This document shows positions 34,340 through 47,500 of a DNA stretch of 64,000 nucleotides, piece by piece (the first letter of the stretch is position 1; every line of letters begins with the position of its first letter). The translations under genes were made by a program, and so were the position numbers. This DNA is from Antedon mediterranea (taxonomy: Eukaryota > Echinodermata > Crinoidea > Comatulida > Antedonidae). The DNA is taken from contig NC_092673.1 of the NCBI RefSeq assembly GCF_964355755.1, positions 17,677,001 through 17,741,000 of the forward strand. Reading direction: 5' to 3'. Below the pieces are notes generated by a model. That model was not told the origin of the DNA and did not search any database. It worked only from the letters and a program-made list of their open reading frames with translations.

Positions 34340-35667
34340 TATGCATATAACCTCTTGATTCTGTCAGGATCTTTATTTATTTATTTATTTATTCTTTCCT
34401 TAGCACTATTTTGTCCGTGAATTATCTTGATATCAGTTTCATCTAGCTAAGTCAATTTTTCAGAGTATATTCCTTATGGCCAGGAATCGATGTGGTTACG
34501 TTTTCACGGTGCGCAATCAAACATTACGCGGTCTACGCGCGATTTAATGAAATCACGTTTGTAATCATATCTTCACAAGCATGAATCATTTTTAAACAAA
34601 ATTTGGTACTCATAAATTTCAGGTCATATTTTATCATATGGCAATACAATTACGTGCGTAGAGCAAATAACGCATGCGTTTTGCACGCGCAAAACCGCGT
34701 GCGCAAAAACGCGTGCAAAAATTACTGTTGTATAACCTTTCTTTAATAATATCATCATATTTTATTCACTTTTCAACGCGAAACAGCGTTATACGAGCAC
34801 GTCAAAAGTGACAGGCTACGCACGTGTAAGTTAACAAAATGGTGAAAATATGCTAAATTTTAAAATTAATATATATCGTTAGAATGCTCGGGAACACCTA
34901 TTTTTTATTTCATTTTCTTGAAGTGTATGTATCATATGTATGATTTATTATGAAATTAGGAGAAAAAAAGTTGATTAAGTCATCATTAATGGCATATTAA
35001 ATTTAAAAAATTAATTTTGACAATCAAACAAATTATAACATTTTCTTAGGCCGAAATAACAAACTTAACATTAACTTTCTTCTTTAAGAAGTTCATATAT
35101 TAAAGTTAAAAGTATACAGTTTGACAGTGCATCATTTTTTTTAATTTTTAAAGATGTCATCATAGTAAAACATTATAATTCATTGCGGTATGTTATAATC
35201 TATCTGCACCAAAGTGGTTACTGCATAGTAAATACACGGAGGAATCTTTCCATAACTTTAGTCAGTTGTGTATGGCTCGGTGGTCTTTGCTCGTGTCTAT
35301 AGCATTCAAGGTACCGCGTTCGAGTCTTACCTTGGGAAACGAAACAAAATAAGATTTTTTTTTATTATCCGTATTGTTTGTTCAATTGTATTTCTTAGTG
35401 TATACGTAGATTATACACATGATTTATAATGAAATCTAAATAAAAACACAAATGTGGTTTATGACATTATATACGCAGAAGGATCTTTGATCGGATTATG
35501 ATACCGGCTATTGTATTTGTGTTAGCAAGATCCTATAATATATTATAAATAACTAACGATTCTGAGAAAATCAATCAATCAATATATCTTAAATCAATCA
35601 ATCAATTATCTTTATTTAAATCAATGCATATAACCTATAATTCGTGATAGTGACGAATTAAATCTAG
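34340..35667 (+). mobile_element. Helentron-like element, family 2, copy B
   Basis: Starts ATGCATATAACCTCTTGATT, lacking the first bases seen in copy C. It ends with ATGCATATAACC, the hairpin AATTCGTGA...TGACGAATT and AAATCTAG followed by T. It contains the tRNA-like A/B boxes at 35271-35335 and CGCG-rich blocks near 34650-34720. About 1.3 kb, non-coding. Confidence 0.62.
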
Positions 35668-35826
35668 TTGTGCTTTGTTTTATGACAATTACACGAATAG
35701 CAATACTTTGTTTGGAAATGTTGGTTTATGGCAACCAGTTGAATCCATTGAAGTGTTTCTCAACTATTTTATTTTTACACTTACAGCAAAAATTGCAATT
35801 CAAATTACAGATTTTAATTAGAAATT

Positions 35827-36725
35827 CAGAGGCTTAAAAGCTATCTTGGTGAACACTACAAGGCTGATCACTATCTTTTGCTCAAATTCAGAGGCTTAAA
35901 AGCTAATCTTGGGGCCTGTTCGTAGGGGTTGAAAATACCAGCTTATTCCCGATTTCCGTTCGCGTGATCCAATTAACTTTTGCCTCAGGCTACAAAAAAT
36001 TCGAGGTAAAATGTTCACCAAATTTGCAGGTTATTTCAGCGATAATCCAATTATACTCGGCCTTCGAGGATAATAAATCTCCGATAGAGGCAATGTGTCA
36101 AATTTTGACAAACGTTCGCTGCCTAGGCCCGTCATTTCTCCTACGAAGCTCTTCCATACACGCTTCGAGAGCGATCGTCAGCTGGTGCTGTCCTTGTTGG
36201 TGTAGACCGCTTAGTAGGCCTAGCTGGTCGGGGAGCCGCTGGTCGATGGTGTTTCCGTCGTGTAACATTGGGTTCAAATTCTTCGTCAATGAGTAAAATA
36301 ATGGTCGTCAGGAGAAGGCATATTTCGGCAGGATTATCGGCGTTAAAGAGGCATAAGGTTTGTCGCAAGGATAAGCAGTGTAAAAGGTAGCAAGTAATTG
36401 TTATTGTAAAGAAAGATCGCGAGTAAAAAATATACAACACGAAACTAGCGTGCGAAAATGGGGTCGTAGGTTGTAAAGACAACTGACCTTAGAACGTAAT
36501 TTCCGGTTTGTGATTCGTCGATTAAGCATTTTAAGCGGTTAAATATTTCAAGTACGAACAACGCTCAATTTATAACCCGAGGCATGGGTGAAATTAAGCG
36601 CTTATTTTAACCACCGTACGAACACGACCTTGGTGAACACTACAAGGGTGATCACTATCTTTTGCTCAAATTCAGAGGCTTAAAATTGGTGAACACTACA
36701 AGGGTGATCACTATCGTTTGCTCAA
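35827..36725. repeat. 65-bp tandem repeat split by a MITE
   Basis: About four copies of a unit with CAGAGGCTTAAAAGCTATC, TTGGTGAACACTACAAG and GTGATCACTATCTTTTGC. The third copy is interrupted by the element at 35912-36629. Confidence 0.75.
35912..36629. mobile_element. Harbinger-like MITE (718 bp) with TTG duplication
   Basis: Ends GGGCCTGTTCGTA and, inverted, TACGAACACGACC; TTG on both sides (35909-35911, 36630-36632). The empty site is visible in the neighbouring repeat copies. GGGCCTGTT-type ends with a 3-bp duplication fit PIF/Harbinger. Minus-strand open frames near 36098-36482 (FEPNVTRRKHH) hint at a decayed protein but are not convincing. Confidence 0.68.
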
Positions 36726-37004
36726 ATGCTGCCTATGTTATCACTTGTCTATTGTTTAATAGCACATGAATTGTTCAATAAACTTGTGTTAAAATGTTAA
36801 TATCAAACCTACTAATGTCTACTGTTGGAGATTACAAAGGTCACAGAAGGTAGGCTGCTGAATATCTTGTACTAAGTATATATTGAACAAAACATGTCTG
36901 ACGTGAAAATATAAAAAGGTGTATTAGCCTGATAGTACAGTGATACGCCGTATTCTTAAACCGGACTTTAGTCTAGTCTAGTTTGAGCTACGGGGCTCTA
37001 GCTC

Positions 37005-37600
37005 TAGTTTTCAACATTTTCTTGGTACAGCCCCAACCATAAAGCTGGTCATAGGTACTTATAAATTTCATTTCATATTTCAAAGCACAATAAGTGCATT
37101 TTCCAGGACACAGCTCTATTTTTTTCTTAGCTCAGTCCCTGCTTGTGGGTACGTTTTACATTCGTGTACATTTTCTATGGTACAATTTACCCGATAAATA
37201 TAGGCATATTTTGAACTTTAAAGGTCACTTTATTTTTAAAATTGAAAAAATGGATTGCCACAGTCATTGCGCATCGGTTCATTTGTCGGTTTATATTTTG
37301 TTTCATGTTTTGAAGTATAATAAGTGCATTTTCCGGAACCTAACAGCTCTATTTTTCAAAAATTTCTTAGCTCAGTCCCAACCATGATAGGGACTTATAT
37401 ATTTTGTTTCATGTTTTGAAGTATAAAAATTCCAATTTCCGGGACCTCCAACTCTATTTTTCTAATGTTCTTAGCTCCATCCCAACCTTGGTGGGCTGGT
37501 TCTCCATAGACTTGTAATTTTCGTTACATACATCAATGTATAATTGCAATTTCCGAGGACCTAGCCGTTCTATCTTTCAAAATGTTCTTACACTACAGAT
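37005..37600. repeat. Degenerate 115-bp tandem repeat
   Basis: Four to five imperfect units with AGCTCTATTTTTC, TTCTTAGCTCAGTCCCAACC and TTTCATGTTTTGAAGTATAA. No coding exon. From 37600 to 38497 nothing beyond short GTGCGTCA motifs (38190-38285) was seen. Confidence 0.6.
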
Positions 37601-38497
37601 CAGCCTAAGGCGCATATTTACAATTTTTGCACCCCCATACAGCAACCAGCTTACGCCTCTGCAATAAACAATATACCTCTTGGCCTGTGGGTACGTTTTA
37701 CGTTTGCGTATATTTTCTATGCAACAACTCACACATAATTTGAAACTTTGAACATAATTTGAAAAATCCAGGGTACTGATAAATAATAATGATTTGTTGT
37801 GTTTATGTGGGTCTGTTATCCCTAGCAACAAGATATTCTGCTAAAGCCCATTTCAAAATGTGTTATCAATAGATGGTTCATAGATTATGTAGTAGTATGT
37901 AGAATATTACAAAATTGTTGACCAAATAACTGATACGTTTTTCTGATACTCGCAATTGCCTAGAGGGAGGTTTTTGCTGTTTTTTTGGGGTGTAATGTAT
38001 AGCGGCTTAATTAAAGAAAAGTCATAATTGCTGTTTGGGAAAATGAATCCACAAAACAATGTTTCCAGTTGTTGATCTGTCCATCATCCATATGAACAAA
38101 ATGATTTTTTTAAATATTTAAAGATGAGACCATGGCCAGTTTATGCACTTGTCAATTGTATGACCCACTATACGACCCCCGGGAGAGGTGCGTCATTTAC
38201 AAATAATTACCGACGCAGGGGTGCGTCAAAAAACCTAGAAGGTACGTCACATCAATGAACGATGGTGTGTCAATGTCCGTCACTTTACCACTAAAAATAT
38301 CATAAAAAACCTGGTCACGGTGCTTGTCACCTGTTCATCTCTTTCTTTTCGCTGCCTTTTTGTTGTGCGCAGTTTAATAAATAAAATAAATAATCTTCAT
38401 TCAGTGATGCTAGCATACAGGTGCAATTGAATTGTCGTAGCCTTTAATGCAAAAGTTTCTGTCTGATGGAATTATATTTTACCTTTCATATTTTCAG

Positions 38498-38544
38498 AAG
38501 ACAATAATTGTTAAATGAAGACACTGTATTTTTACAATGGAAAG
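38498..38544 (+). CDS. Gene B start-codon exon
   Basis: Acceptor ATATTTTCAG at 38488-38497, then a short leader and ATG at 38537, coding ATG GAA AG before donor GTACGT. The remaining G comes from the next exon (phase 2). An in-frame upstream stop (TAA at 38513-38515) supports this ATG. The leader must be joined to an earlier non-coding exon. Confidence 0.62.
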
Positions 38545-41500
38545 GTACGTTTTTAACAATTATTTCAAACAAAAATAACCAGCTCCAATATGTGTTGATA
38601 TTATTGAAATATGTAACTATTAAAAACAGATTAAAATTTTTGAATAGTTATATTGAATAAATACACATACTGTACTTTATAAGGCCTAAAAAAAAAAAAT
38701 TGTTTGTTTGCTGTCAAGTTTTTTTTTTTGGTAAGGGTGGAAAAAAGTTTTTTTTTTTTTTTTTTTTTTTTTTAATGTTAATTTCTCTTTTAATTGCTCG
38801 CGAATTTGAGAGTAACAAAACACACTGAATAAAACAACGAGCTCAAACATCTATTCATAATTTGTTTCACACTTTAATTCTGTTTTGGTCGCGTTAGGCC
38901 CCGTGTCTAAACTAGCCTAGGCTAGAGGCCTACTACACAGTAGGTCGTTGTTAGCAGGCCTAATTAAATATTTTAATTTTTAGAAGTTAGTGTACCGCTA
39001 ATGCTATTGTATATTTCGGTGTATAAGTCGCACCTGTGTATAATAGGACGCACCCGACCCCTAACTGAGAGTAAAATATCGGTATTTTGTATATCGTCGA
39101 TGTATAATACGGCCGCGCCCAGCCTCAACAAGAAGGGAAGTCCCCCATTCCGTCAGTTCTTTCTAACTTGTTATGAATGAGTTTCGCACCCGCAACATCG
39201 AGTGCATGACCGCACGTACGTGTGTGTGGGCTAGCCTCGCTCGATCCTTTTATCGAGAGGCGCACGTTTTCACGGACAATCGTTTTCGATTAGTATCTAT
39301 GTATCCTAGAAGTGTGTACGCTAGGTCTATGCTATAATCAACTAGAGAATATACTAGTCGAATACTGTGTACACAATGTGGTTGCCAAAGGGCTCGCTCG
39401 CGCTGGGGGTACGACGGTCCTGCGTATAACTATAATACTATTCCAATCGTAAACGTTTTCAAATGAAATTTTATCGGAGCGCCTAAAACAGCTCCATAAT
39501 GAACAAATCTTTTCATCATATTTAGTACAAAATCACGCTAAAATGCCTTGAAAACTAGCAGGTTGCTGTTACGCTAGTACACTGTAGCTAGGCTAGGCCT
39601 ACTCTTTAGACTTTAGTAATACTAATAGGCCTAGGCCTTACCTTAAAAAGCCCAGGCCTAGCCAACGAGGTGGCGATATTTGTGTGTTGAGGCATTTATG
39701 TTCGGTGTATAAGACGCACCCTTAATTTAGAGGTTAAATTTGCGTGTCAAAAGTGCGATAATACACCGAAATATACGCTACGTTATTATTTTTATTGTTT
39801 CATCCTCGCACACTCGATTTTTACACCTTTTCGGCCAAAAAACTCATAAAAAAAACTTTTTTTTAAAAAAGCGCCCTCAACGTAAAAAAAAAACTTTTTC
39901 TTATTTCCGCCCCAAATTTTTGGCGAAATTAGGGGCGGCGGATGACAGCAAACAAACTATTTTTTTTTTTTTGGCCTAATCATAATTTATAGGTCAAATA
40001 AAAAGAAAACACTTTGATTAAGATATTCTTATGAGAAAAATACTTCAAACTTTCTTAAAAGATTATGAAATCATAAATATTACAATTAACAGGCCCATCC
40101 TCATTAAATATAATAATAATATATTTACCTCAATCATCATTTTCATAAAAGAACATAATAATTCATTATTTTTACATTTTAACAGGAACAAATTACAAGA
40201 TGCTTTCTACAGGAATGATTTGCAAAAAATTAAACAAATTTGTAAGACGCAACCAGATCTTCTGAAATCTATCGATGAGGTATAAAAACAGATATATTTT
40301 TATAATATCAAAGAAGAATTCTTTTCATTAAAGTTTAACATTTAATAGTTTAAAGCTTTTTTACATAATGAATTACAATTCTTTTGCATGTACTGATTAA
40401 CCACATTAGGCTAAAAATAATAATATAAATACACACTGATGATGGAGGTATAACCTGCATGCACTGATTAACCACATTAGGCTAAAAATAATAATATAAA
40501 TACACACTGATGATGGAGGTATAACCTGCATGCACTGATTAACAACATTAGGCTAAAAATAATAATATAAATACACACTGATGATGGAGGTATAACCTGC
40601 ATGTACTGATTAACCACATTAGGCTAAAAATAATAATATAATACACACTGATGATGGAGGTATAACCTGCATGTACTGATTAACCACATTAGGCTAAAAA
40701 TAATAATATAATACACACTGATGATGGAGGTATAACCTGCATGCACTGATTAACAACATTAGGCTAAAAATAATAATATAAATACACACTGATGATGGAG
40801 GTATAACCTGCATGCACTGATTAACAACATTAGGCTAAAAATAATAATATAATACACACTGATGATGGAGGTATAACCTGCATGTACTGATTAACCACAT
40901 TAGGCTAAAAATAATAATATAAATACACACTGATGATGGAGGTATAACCTGCATGCACTGATTAACAACATTAGGCTAAAAATAATAATATAAATACACA
41001 CTGATGACGGAGGTATAACCTGCATGTACTGATTAACCACATTAGGCTAAAAATAATAATATAAATACACACTGATGATGGGTGTATAACCTGCATGTAC
41101 TGATTAACAACATTAGGCTAAAAATAATAATACTGTATAAATACACACTGATGACGGAGGTATAATCTGCATGTACTGATTAACCACATTAGGCTAAAAA
41201 TAATAATATAAATACACACTGATGATGGAGGTATAACCTGCATGTACTGATTAACCACATTAGGCTAAAAATAATAATATAAATACACACTGATGATGGA
41301 GGTATAACCTGCATGTACTGATTAACAACATTAGGCTAAAAATAATAATATAAATACACACTGATGATGGAGGTATAACCTGCATGTACTGATCAACAAC
41401 ATTAGGCTAAAAATAACAATATAAATACACACTGATGATGGAGGTATAACCTGCATGTACTGATTAACAACATTAGGCTAAAAATAATAATATAAATACA

Positions 41501-44500
41501 CACTGATGGAGGAGGTATAACCTGCATGTACTGATTAACCACATTAGGCTAAAAATAATAATATAAATACACACTGATGATGGAGGTATAACCTGCATGT
41601 ACTGATTAACAACATTAGGCTAAAAATAATAATATAAATACACACTGATGATGGAGGTATAACCTGCATGTACTGATCAACAACATTAGGCTAAAAATAA
41701 CAATATAAATACACACTGATGATGGAGGTATAACCTGCATGTACTGATTAACAACATTAGGCTAAAAATAATAATATAAATACCCACTGATAATGGAGGT
41801 ATAACCTGCATGTACTGATCAACCACATTAGGCTAAAAATAATAATATAAATACACACTGATGACAGAGGTATAACCTGCATGTACTGATCAACCACATT
41901 AGGCTAAAAATAATAATATAAATACACACTGATGATGGAGGTATAACCTGCATGCACTGATTAACCACATTAGGCTAAAAATAATAATATAAATACACAC
42001 TGATGATGGAGGTATAACCTGCATGTACTGATTAACAACATTAGGCTAAAAATAATAATATAAATACACACTGATGATGGGGGTGTCACGAAACCTAAGA
42101 CCATGAAAGCTAAGACCCCCTAAGACCTAAGACCACGAAAGCTAAGATCCAAGACCTAAGATTACAAATTCTAAGATATACTACAGCTTAAAAACAATAC
42201 TTGTTTATCCATACATAATTTTAAACATAGTAGGTTTCATTTATTACCATAAATATAATTAAATACTACCGCAAAACATAGATAAACTCACGTTATTTTC
42301 GCCCGTTGTGTAAATGTATATTTTTTCTTTACAACAAACAAACTTGACGGATTGTTTGTTGGTATATAATTACTCCAATTGTGTTGGTTCAGAGGATGTT
42401 TTTTTTTCGCACCTGCCTTTCTTGTATTTTGACTCCAAATTTGTTAACTGACTTTATCCTGAATACCACACTTTAAAATTAGGACTTATAAACTTTCAGA
42501 AGGAGAAACACATAAAAACAAATAAATAAATCCTTTAAATTGATGATTTTACAGACGTGTTTCTTTGTATACTGTAACTCCTCCCATGCTCAATGTTTTT
42601 GTTTCTATGGAGCGCCAAAAGAGCAACAATAATAGAACAAGTATAAAAACAGAAAGAAAACGAAAAAAAAAAACAAAAAAACTTATTATCATGATTTTTA
42701 AATAAAAATTTGTTTGCGAGTATTTATTTCTTCGTACTAGCATGATTATACTATTATCATTACAATTTTAATTTTATATTGTTCCATCCACACTGTAGAT
42801 GGACTCCACAGAGTTTTCAGCCCTCAATATAATTTTTGCTCTTTTGACGTTCCATAGAAACAAAAACATTGAACATTGGGTAGGCCTACAGTCTGTACTC
42901 TGTAGGCTAGTCATGCAAAATTTGCAAACAGTATGTGTGCGAGAAAAACGTCTGTAAAATCATCAATTTAAATATGTATTTGTTACTTTTTATGTGATTC
43001 TATTTCATAAAAGTGCTAATTCTAAGGTGTGGTATTCAGAATAAATGTTGGAGGTTAAAATACAAGGCAGGTGCGAAAGATAAATATTGTAATCTTAGGC
43101 CTTGGGTCTTAGCTTTCGTGATCTTACATCTTAGGAGGTCTTAGCTTTCGTGGTCTTAGGTTTCGTGACACCCCTGATGATGGAGGTATAACCTGCATGT
43201 ACTGATCAACCACATTAGGCTAAAAATAACAATATAAATACACACTGACGATGGAGGTATAACCTGCATGTACTGATTAACAAGATTAGGCTAAAAATAA
43301 TAATATAAATACACACTGATGGAGGAGGTATAACCTGCATGTACTGATTAACCACATTGGGCTAAAAATAATAATATAAATACACACTGATGATGGAGGT
43401 ATAACCTGCATGTACTGATTAACCACATTAGGCAAAAAATAATATTATAAATACACACTGATGATGGAGGTATAACCTGCATGCACTGATTAACCACATT
43501 AGGCTAAAAATAATAATATAAATACACACTGATGATGGAGGTATAACCTGCATGTACTGATTAACAACATTAGGCTAAAAATAATAATATAAATACACAC
43601 TGATGATGGAGGTATAACCTGCATGTACTGATTAACCACATTAGGCTAAAAATAATAATATAAATACACACTGATGATAGAGGTATAACCTGCATGTACT
43701 GATTAACCACATTAGGCTAAAAATAATAATATAAATACACATTGATGATGGAGGTATAACCTGCATGTACTGATTAACCACATTAGGCTAAAAATAATAA
43801 TATAAATACACACTGATGATGGAGGTATAACCTGCATGCACTGATTAACAACATTAGGCTAAAAATAATAATATATACACACTGATGATGGAGGTATAAC
43901 CTGCATGCACTGATTAACAACATTAGGCTAAAAATAATAATATAAATACACACTGATGATGGAGGTATAACCTGCATGTACTGATTAACCACATTAGACT
44001 AAAAATAATAATATAAATACACACTGATGATGGGGTGTATAACCTGCATGTACTGATTAACCACATTAGGCTAAAAATAATAATATAAATACACACTGAT
44101 GATGGAGGTATAACCTGCATGCACTGATTAACCACATTAGGCTAAAAATAATTATATAACTAGATTTAATTCGTCACTATGACGAATTATAGGTTATATG
44201 CATTGATTTAAATCAAGATATATTGATTGATTGATTTTCTCAGAATCTTTAATTATTTTAATATATGATAGGATCTTGCTAACGGGAATACAATAGCCGG
44301 TATAACAATCCGATCAAAGATCCCTATGCGTATAAATAATGTCATAAACCACATTATTACATAAGTAATAAAGACATTACTTACTTTTTTATCGATTTCA
44401 TTATAAATTATGTGTACTAGAGGGTTTGCTCGCTTCGCTCGCGCACCCTCTAGTGGGTGTACCCGAATGGTTCTCGAAAACATGACCAACGCCTCTGGAA

Positions 44501-47500
44501 ATTGAAGCCCGGGTGACACCTACAGTATGCACATGACTGATGAGTAATGTATGTTTATTTTGTGATGTTTCATGGTGGTCCATAAATTAGGTACGCCAAA
44601 AATATCGCTTCCAGGGTAATATAGCAAATTAGAGTATATTGTGGTAGGGCAAGTTATAAGGTAACGTGGGTATTCTATGTGGGACTGTTGTTGTGAAATG
44701 CCATTAACGTTCTGATGAGGTAGTAAGAATGTGAATAAATAATTAGTTCAATTACTAAAACAAATTGTATTTCACGTAAAGTAAAGCCCACCCTTTATAA
44801 TTGATTAGTTGAATATCTAAAACAAATAAATTGTAGTTCACGATTCAGTTGAATCACTAAAATCACATTGTAGTTCACGCAAAAGTAAAGGCTACTAAAA
44901 CAAATTTTAGTTCACTAAAGTAAATGCCTTTTAGTTGAATATCTAAAACAAATTAATTGCAGTAGTTCACGATCAGTTGAACACCTGAAATATTTGTATT
45001 TAATATTGAATGTCGCCACCAACGGCCATTTTGCAGGAAGCCGGAAGCCAGTTGAACAACAGCGCGAGTGTGTGAAAATAACCCTGTGATATCCACAAAT
45101 TTCGATAGGTAACACTACATTTTGTCGTTGTAAAAGACAAAAATGGAACAATAGCGTAGTACTGAAAACTAGTTATCAAATCTACGTTTCGCGGTACATA
45201 TAAGTTAGATATGGTAGGTATCCAAGGCGGAGATTTATACTGAAGTTTTTCCATTGTGCTCGCCTCCTATATCAGAATTAACCATAATTTATATATAGAT
45301 AATCTGTACACTAAAAAATAAAATCGAACAAACAATACGGATAACAAAAATTCTTTTTCCAAGGTGAGACTCGAACTCGTTACCTTGAGTGCTATCGACC
45401 ACCGAGCCATACACAACTGACTAAAAGTTGTAGAAAGATTCCTCCATGTATCTATGCAGTGACCACTTTGGTGCAGATAGATTATTACATACCGCAATGA
45501 ATTATAATTTTTTACTATGATGACATCTTTAAAAATGTTATAAAAATGATGCACTGTCAAACTATATACTTTTAACTTTGAATATATGAACTTTTGAAGG
45601 AAGAAAGTTAATGTTAAGTTTGTTGTTTTGGTCTAAGAAAATGTCATAATTTGTTTGATTGTCGAAATTAATTTGTTTAAATTTAATATGCAATTAATGA
45701 TGACTTAATCAACTTTTGTTCTCTTAATTTCATAATAAATCATACATATGATACATACACTTCAAGAAAATGAAATAAAAAATAGGTGTTCCCGAGCATT
45801 CTGACGATCTATATTAATTTTAAAATTTAGCATATTTTCACGATTTGTTAACTTACACGTGCGTAGCCTGTCACTTTTGACGTGCTCGTATAACGCAATT
45901 TAGCGTTGAAAAGAATAAAATATGATGATATTATTAAAGAAAGGTTGTACAACAGAAATCAGACAAAAATAGTGCGCATTAACATTTAACGCGCAGTGCG
46001 CGTGCAAAAATCTGCACACTCATGGCAATAAAATTGCCTGAAACGTACTCTAATTTCATCGAAAATAAATTTTGACAATTTTGAAAATTTTAAGCGCATG
46101 TACGCATGCGTTATATGTGCTACGCACATAATTGTATGGCCATATGATGAAATATGACCTGACATTTATGAGTACCAAATTTTGTTTAATTGTGATTCAT
46201 GCTTGTGAAGATATGATTACAAACATGATTTCGTTAGACCGCGTAATTTTTGATTGCGCACCGTGAAAACATAACCACATCGATTCCTGGCCATAAGGAA
46301 TATATTCTGAAAAATTGACTTAGCTAGATGAAACTGATATCAAGATAATTGACGGACAAAATAGTGCTAAGGAAAGAATATATAAAGAAATAAATAAATA
46401 AAGATTCTGACAGAATCAAGAGGTTATATGCATGATAATGCATATAACCTAATAAATCAAAGCTTAGCAGAATCTAAATGAAGCATACAGGCCAATTTAC
46501 ACAGACGAGCGGTAACGGTAAGCAGTAATCGTGAGCGAAAAACCGTGTGGCTTTTCCTATTTACACAGCACGTGGAGTTCGCGAATGGAGTGGTGGAAAG
46601 TAGGTGCGTGTAGACCTCGAGGCTAATGCATGTTAAAGTCACTACTGGCCTGGATGTGACTGACTGTGTCAGTAGGCCTAGCACACACAGGCCTAAGTTT
46701 TAGAGGGATTTGTTGCCTAATAACGTACTAAAATGTATATTTTCTTTTCACTATCCTTATAGGAACAATAGTCACGTCGTAGGTGTTTGTATTTCTGAAT
46801 AAAAAGACTCGACGGACGCCAAAAAAGTTGTTGATAGATGACGTCATTTCAATCATGTCGTTGGTTGGCCAGAATCCATAATTACCGCGCGGTATTTTCA
46901 CAAAATCGAATCAACCGCTCGTCCGCTCCGCGTTCTGTGTAACAGGTCATAGGAAATAACATAGATTCTATTTTTGCGTTTTCCGCTCAACTTTACCGCT
47001 CGTTTGTGTAAATTGGCCTTAACAAGACATGATTTTGTGAAAAATGTTACAATGAGAGAAAAATGTAAGCACTTTATTAAAACAAACCAAATGAAAATAA
47101 TAACTAAATAGTTTATATAATTTATAACTGATTTAAAGTGAACTGTAGGCCTACCTGTCAAATACCATATATCTTTAATCTACTTATAATTCTTTTTGAC
47201 AATGGTCTAATTAATTGTAAATGAAACGGGACAACTAGATTGACCAATATTAAAGAACAAATAAAAAAATGTTTGAAACAAATTAATAGAATCTGATTTC
47301 AATAAAAAAGAATTATTACTTGTTAATAACCTGCTCCCTCCCTTACCTGACAAAAAAATACTTCTGTCAGTCTATCCAGCTAATTATGAACATGGTCTTA
47401 AAAAGATCCTTTTCCAACCTAGGATCTTTTTGTGCAAACATTTTGTATGTACCAACTTTCTCTACCATTGAGTAAAAATTCTAGAAGTTGTATTTAATTT

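Larger units (their letters stand above)
40386..44159. repeat. 71-bp minisatellite in gene B intron 2
   Basis: About 24 copies before and 14 after an inserted hAT-like element (42080-43174). Unit: ACCTGCATGTACTGATTAAC, MACATTAGGCTAAAAATAAT, AATATAAATACACACTGATG and ATGGAGGTATA. Copies differ mainly at TGT/TGC, CCA/CAA and small AT indels. Minus-strand open frames here (43783-44135) are repeat artefacts. Confidence 0.93.

Noticed and set aside
43783-44135. Minus-strand open frames with repeated hydrophobic peptides
   Set aside because: They are translations of the minisatellite; repetition of the same peptide per 71-bp unit (71 is not a multiple of 3, held open by small indels) is an artefact.
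40386-44159. Regularly spaced repeats that could be mistaken for a CRISPR array
   Set aside because: The 71-bp units are contiguous without unique spacers, lie in a eukaryotic intron and have no cas genes near: an ordinary minisatellite.
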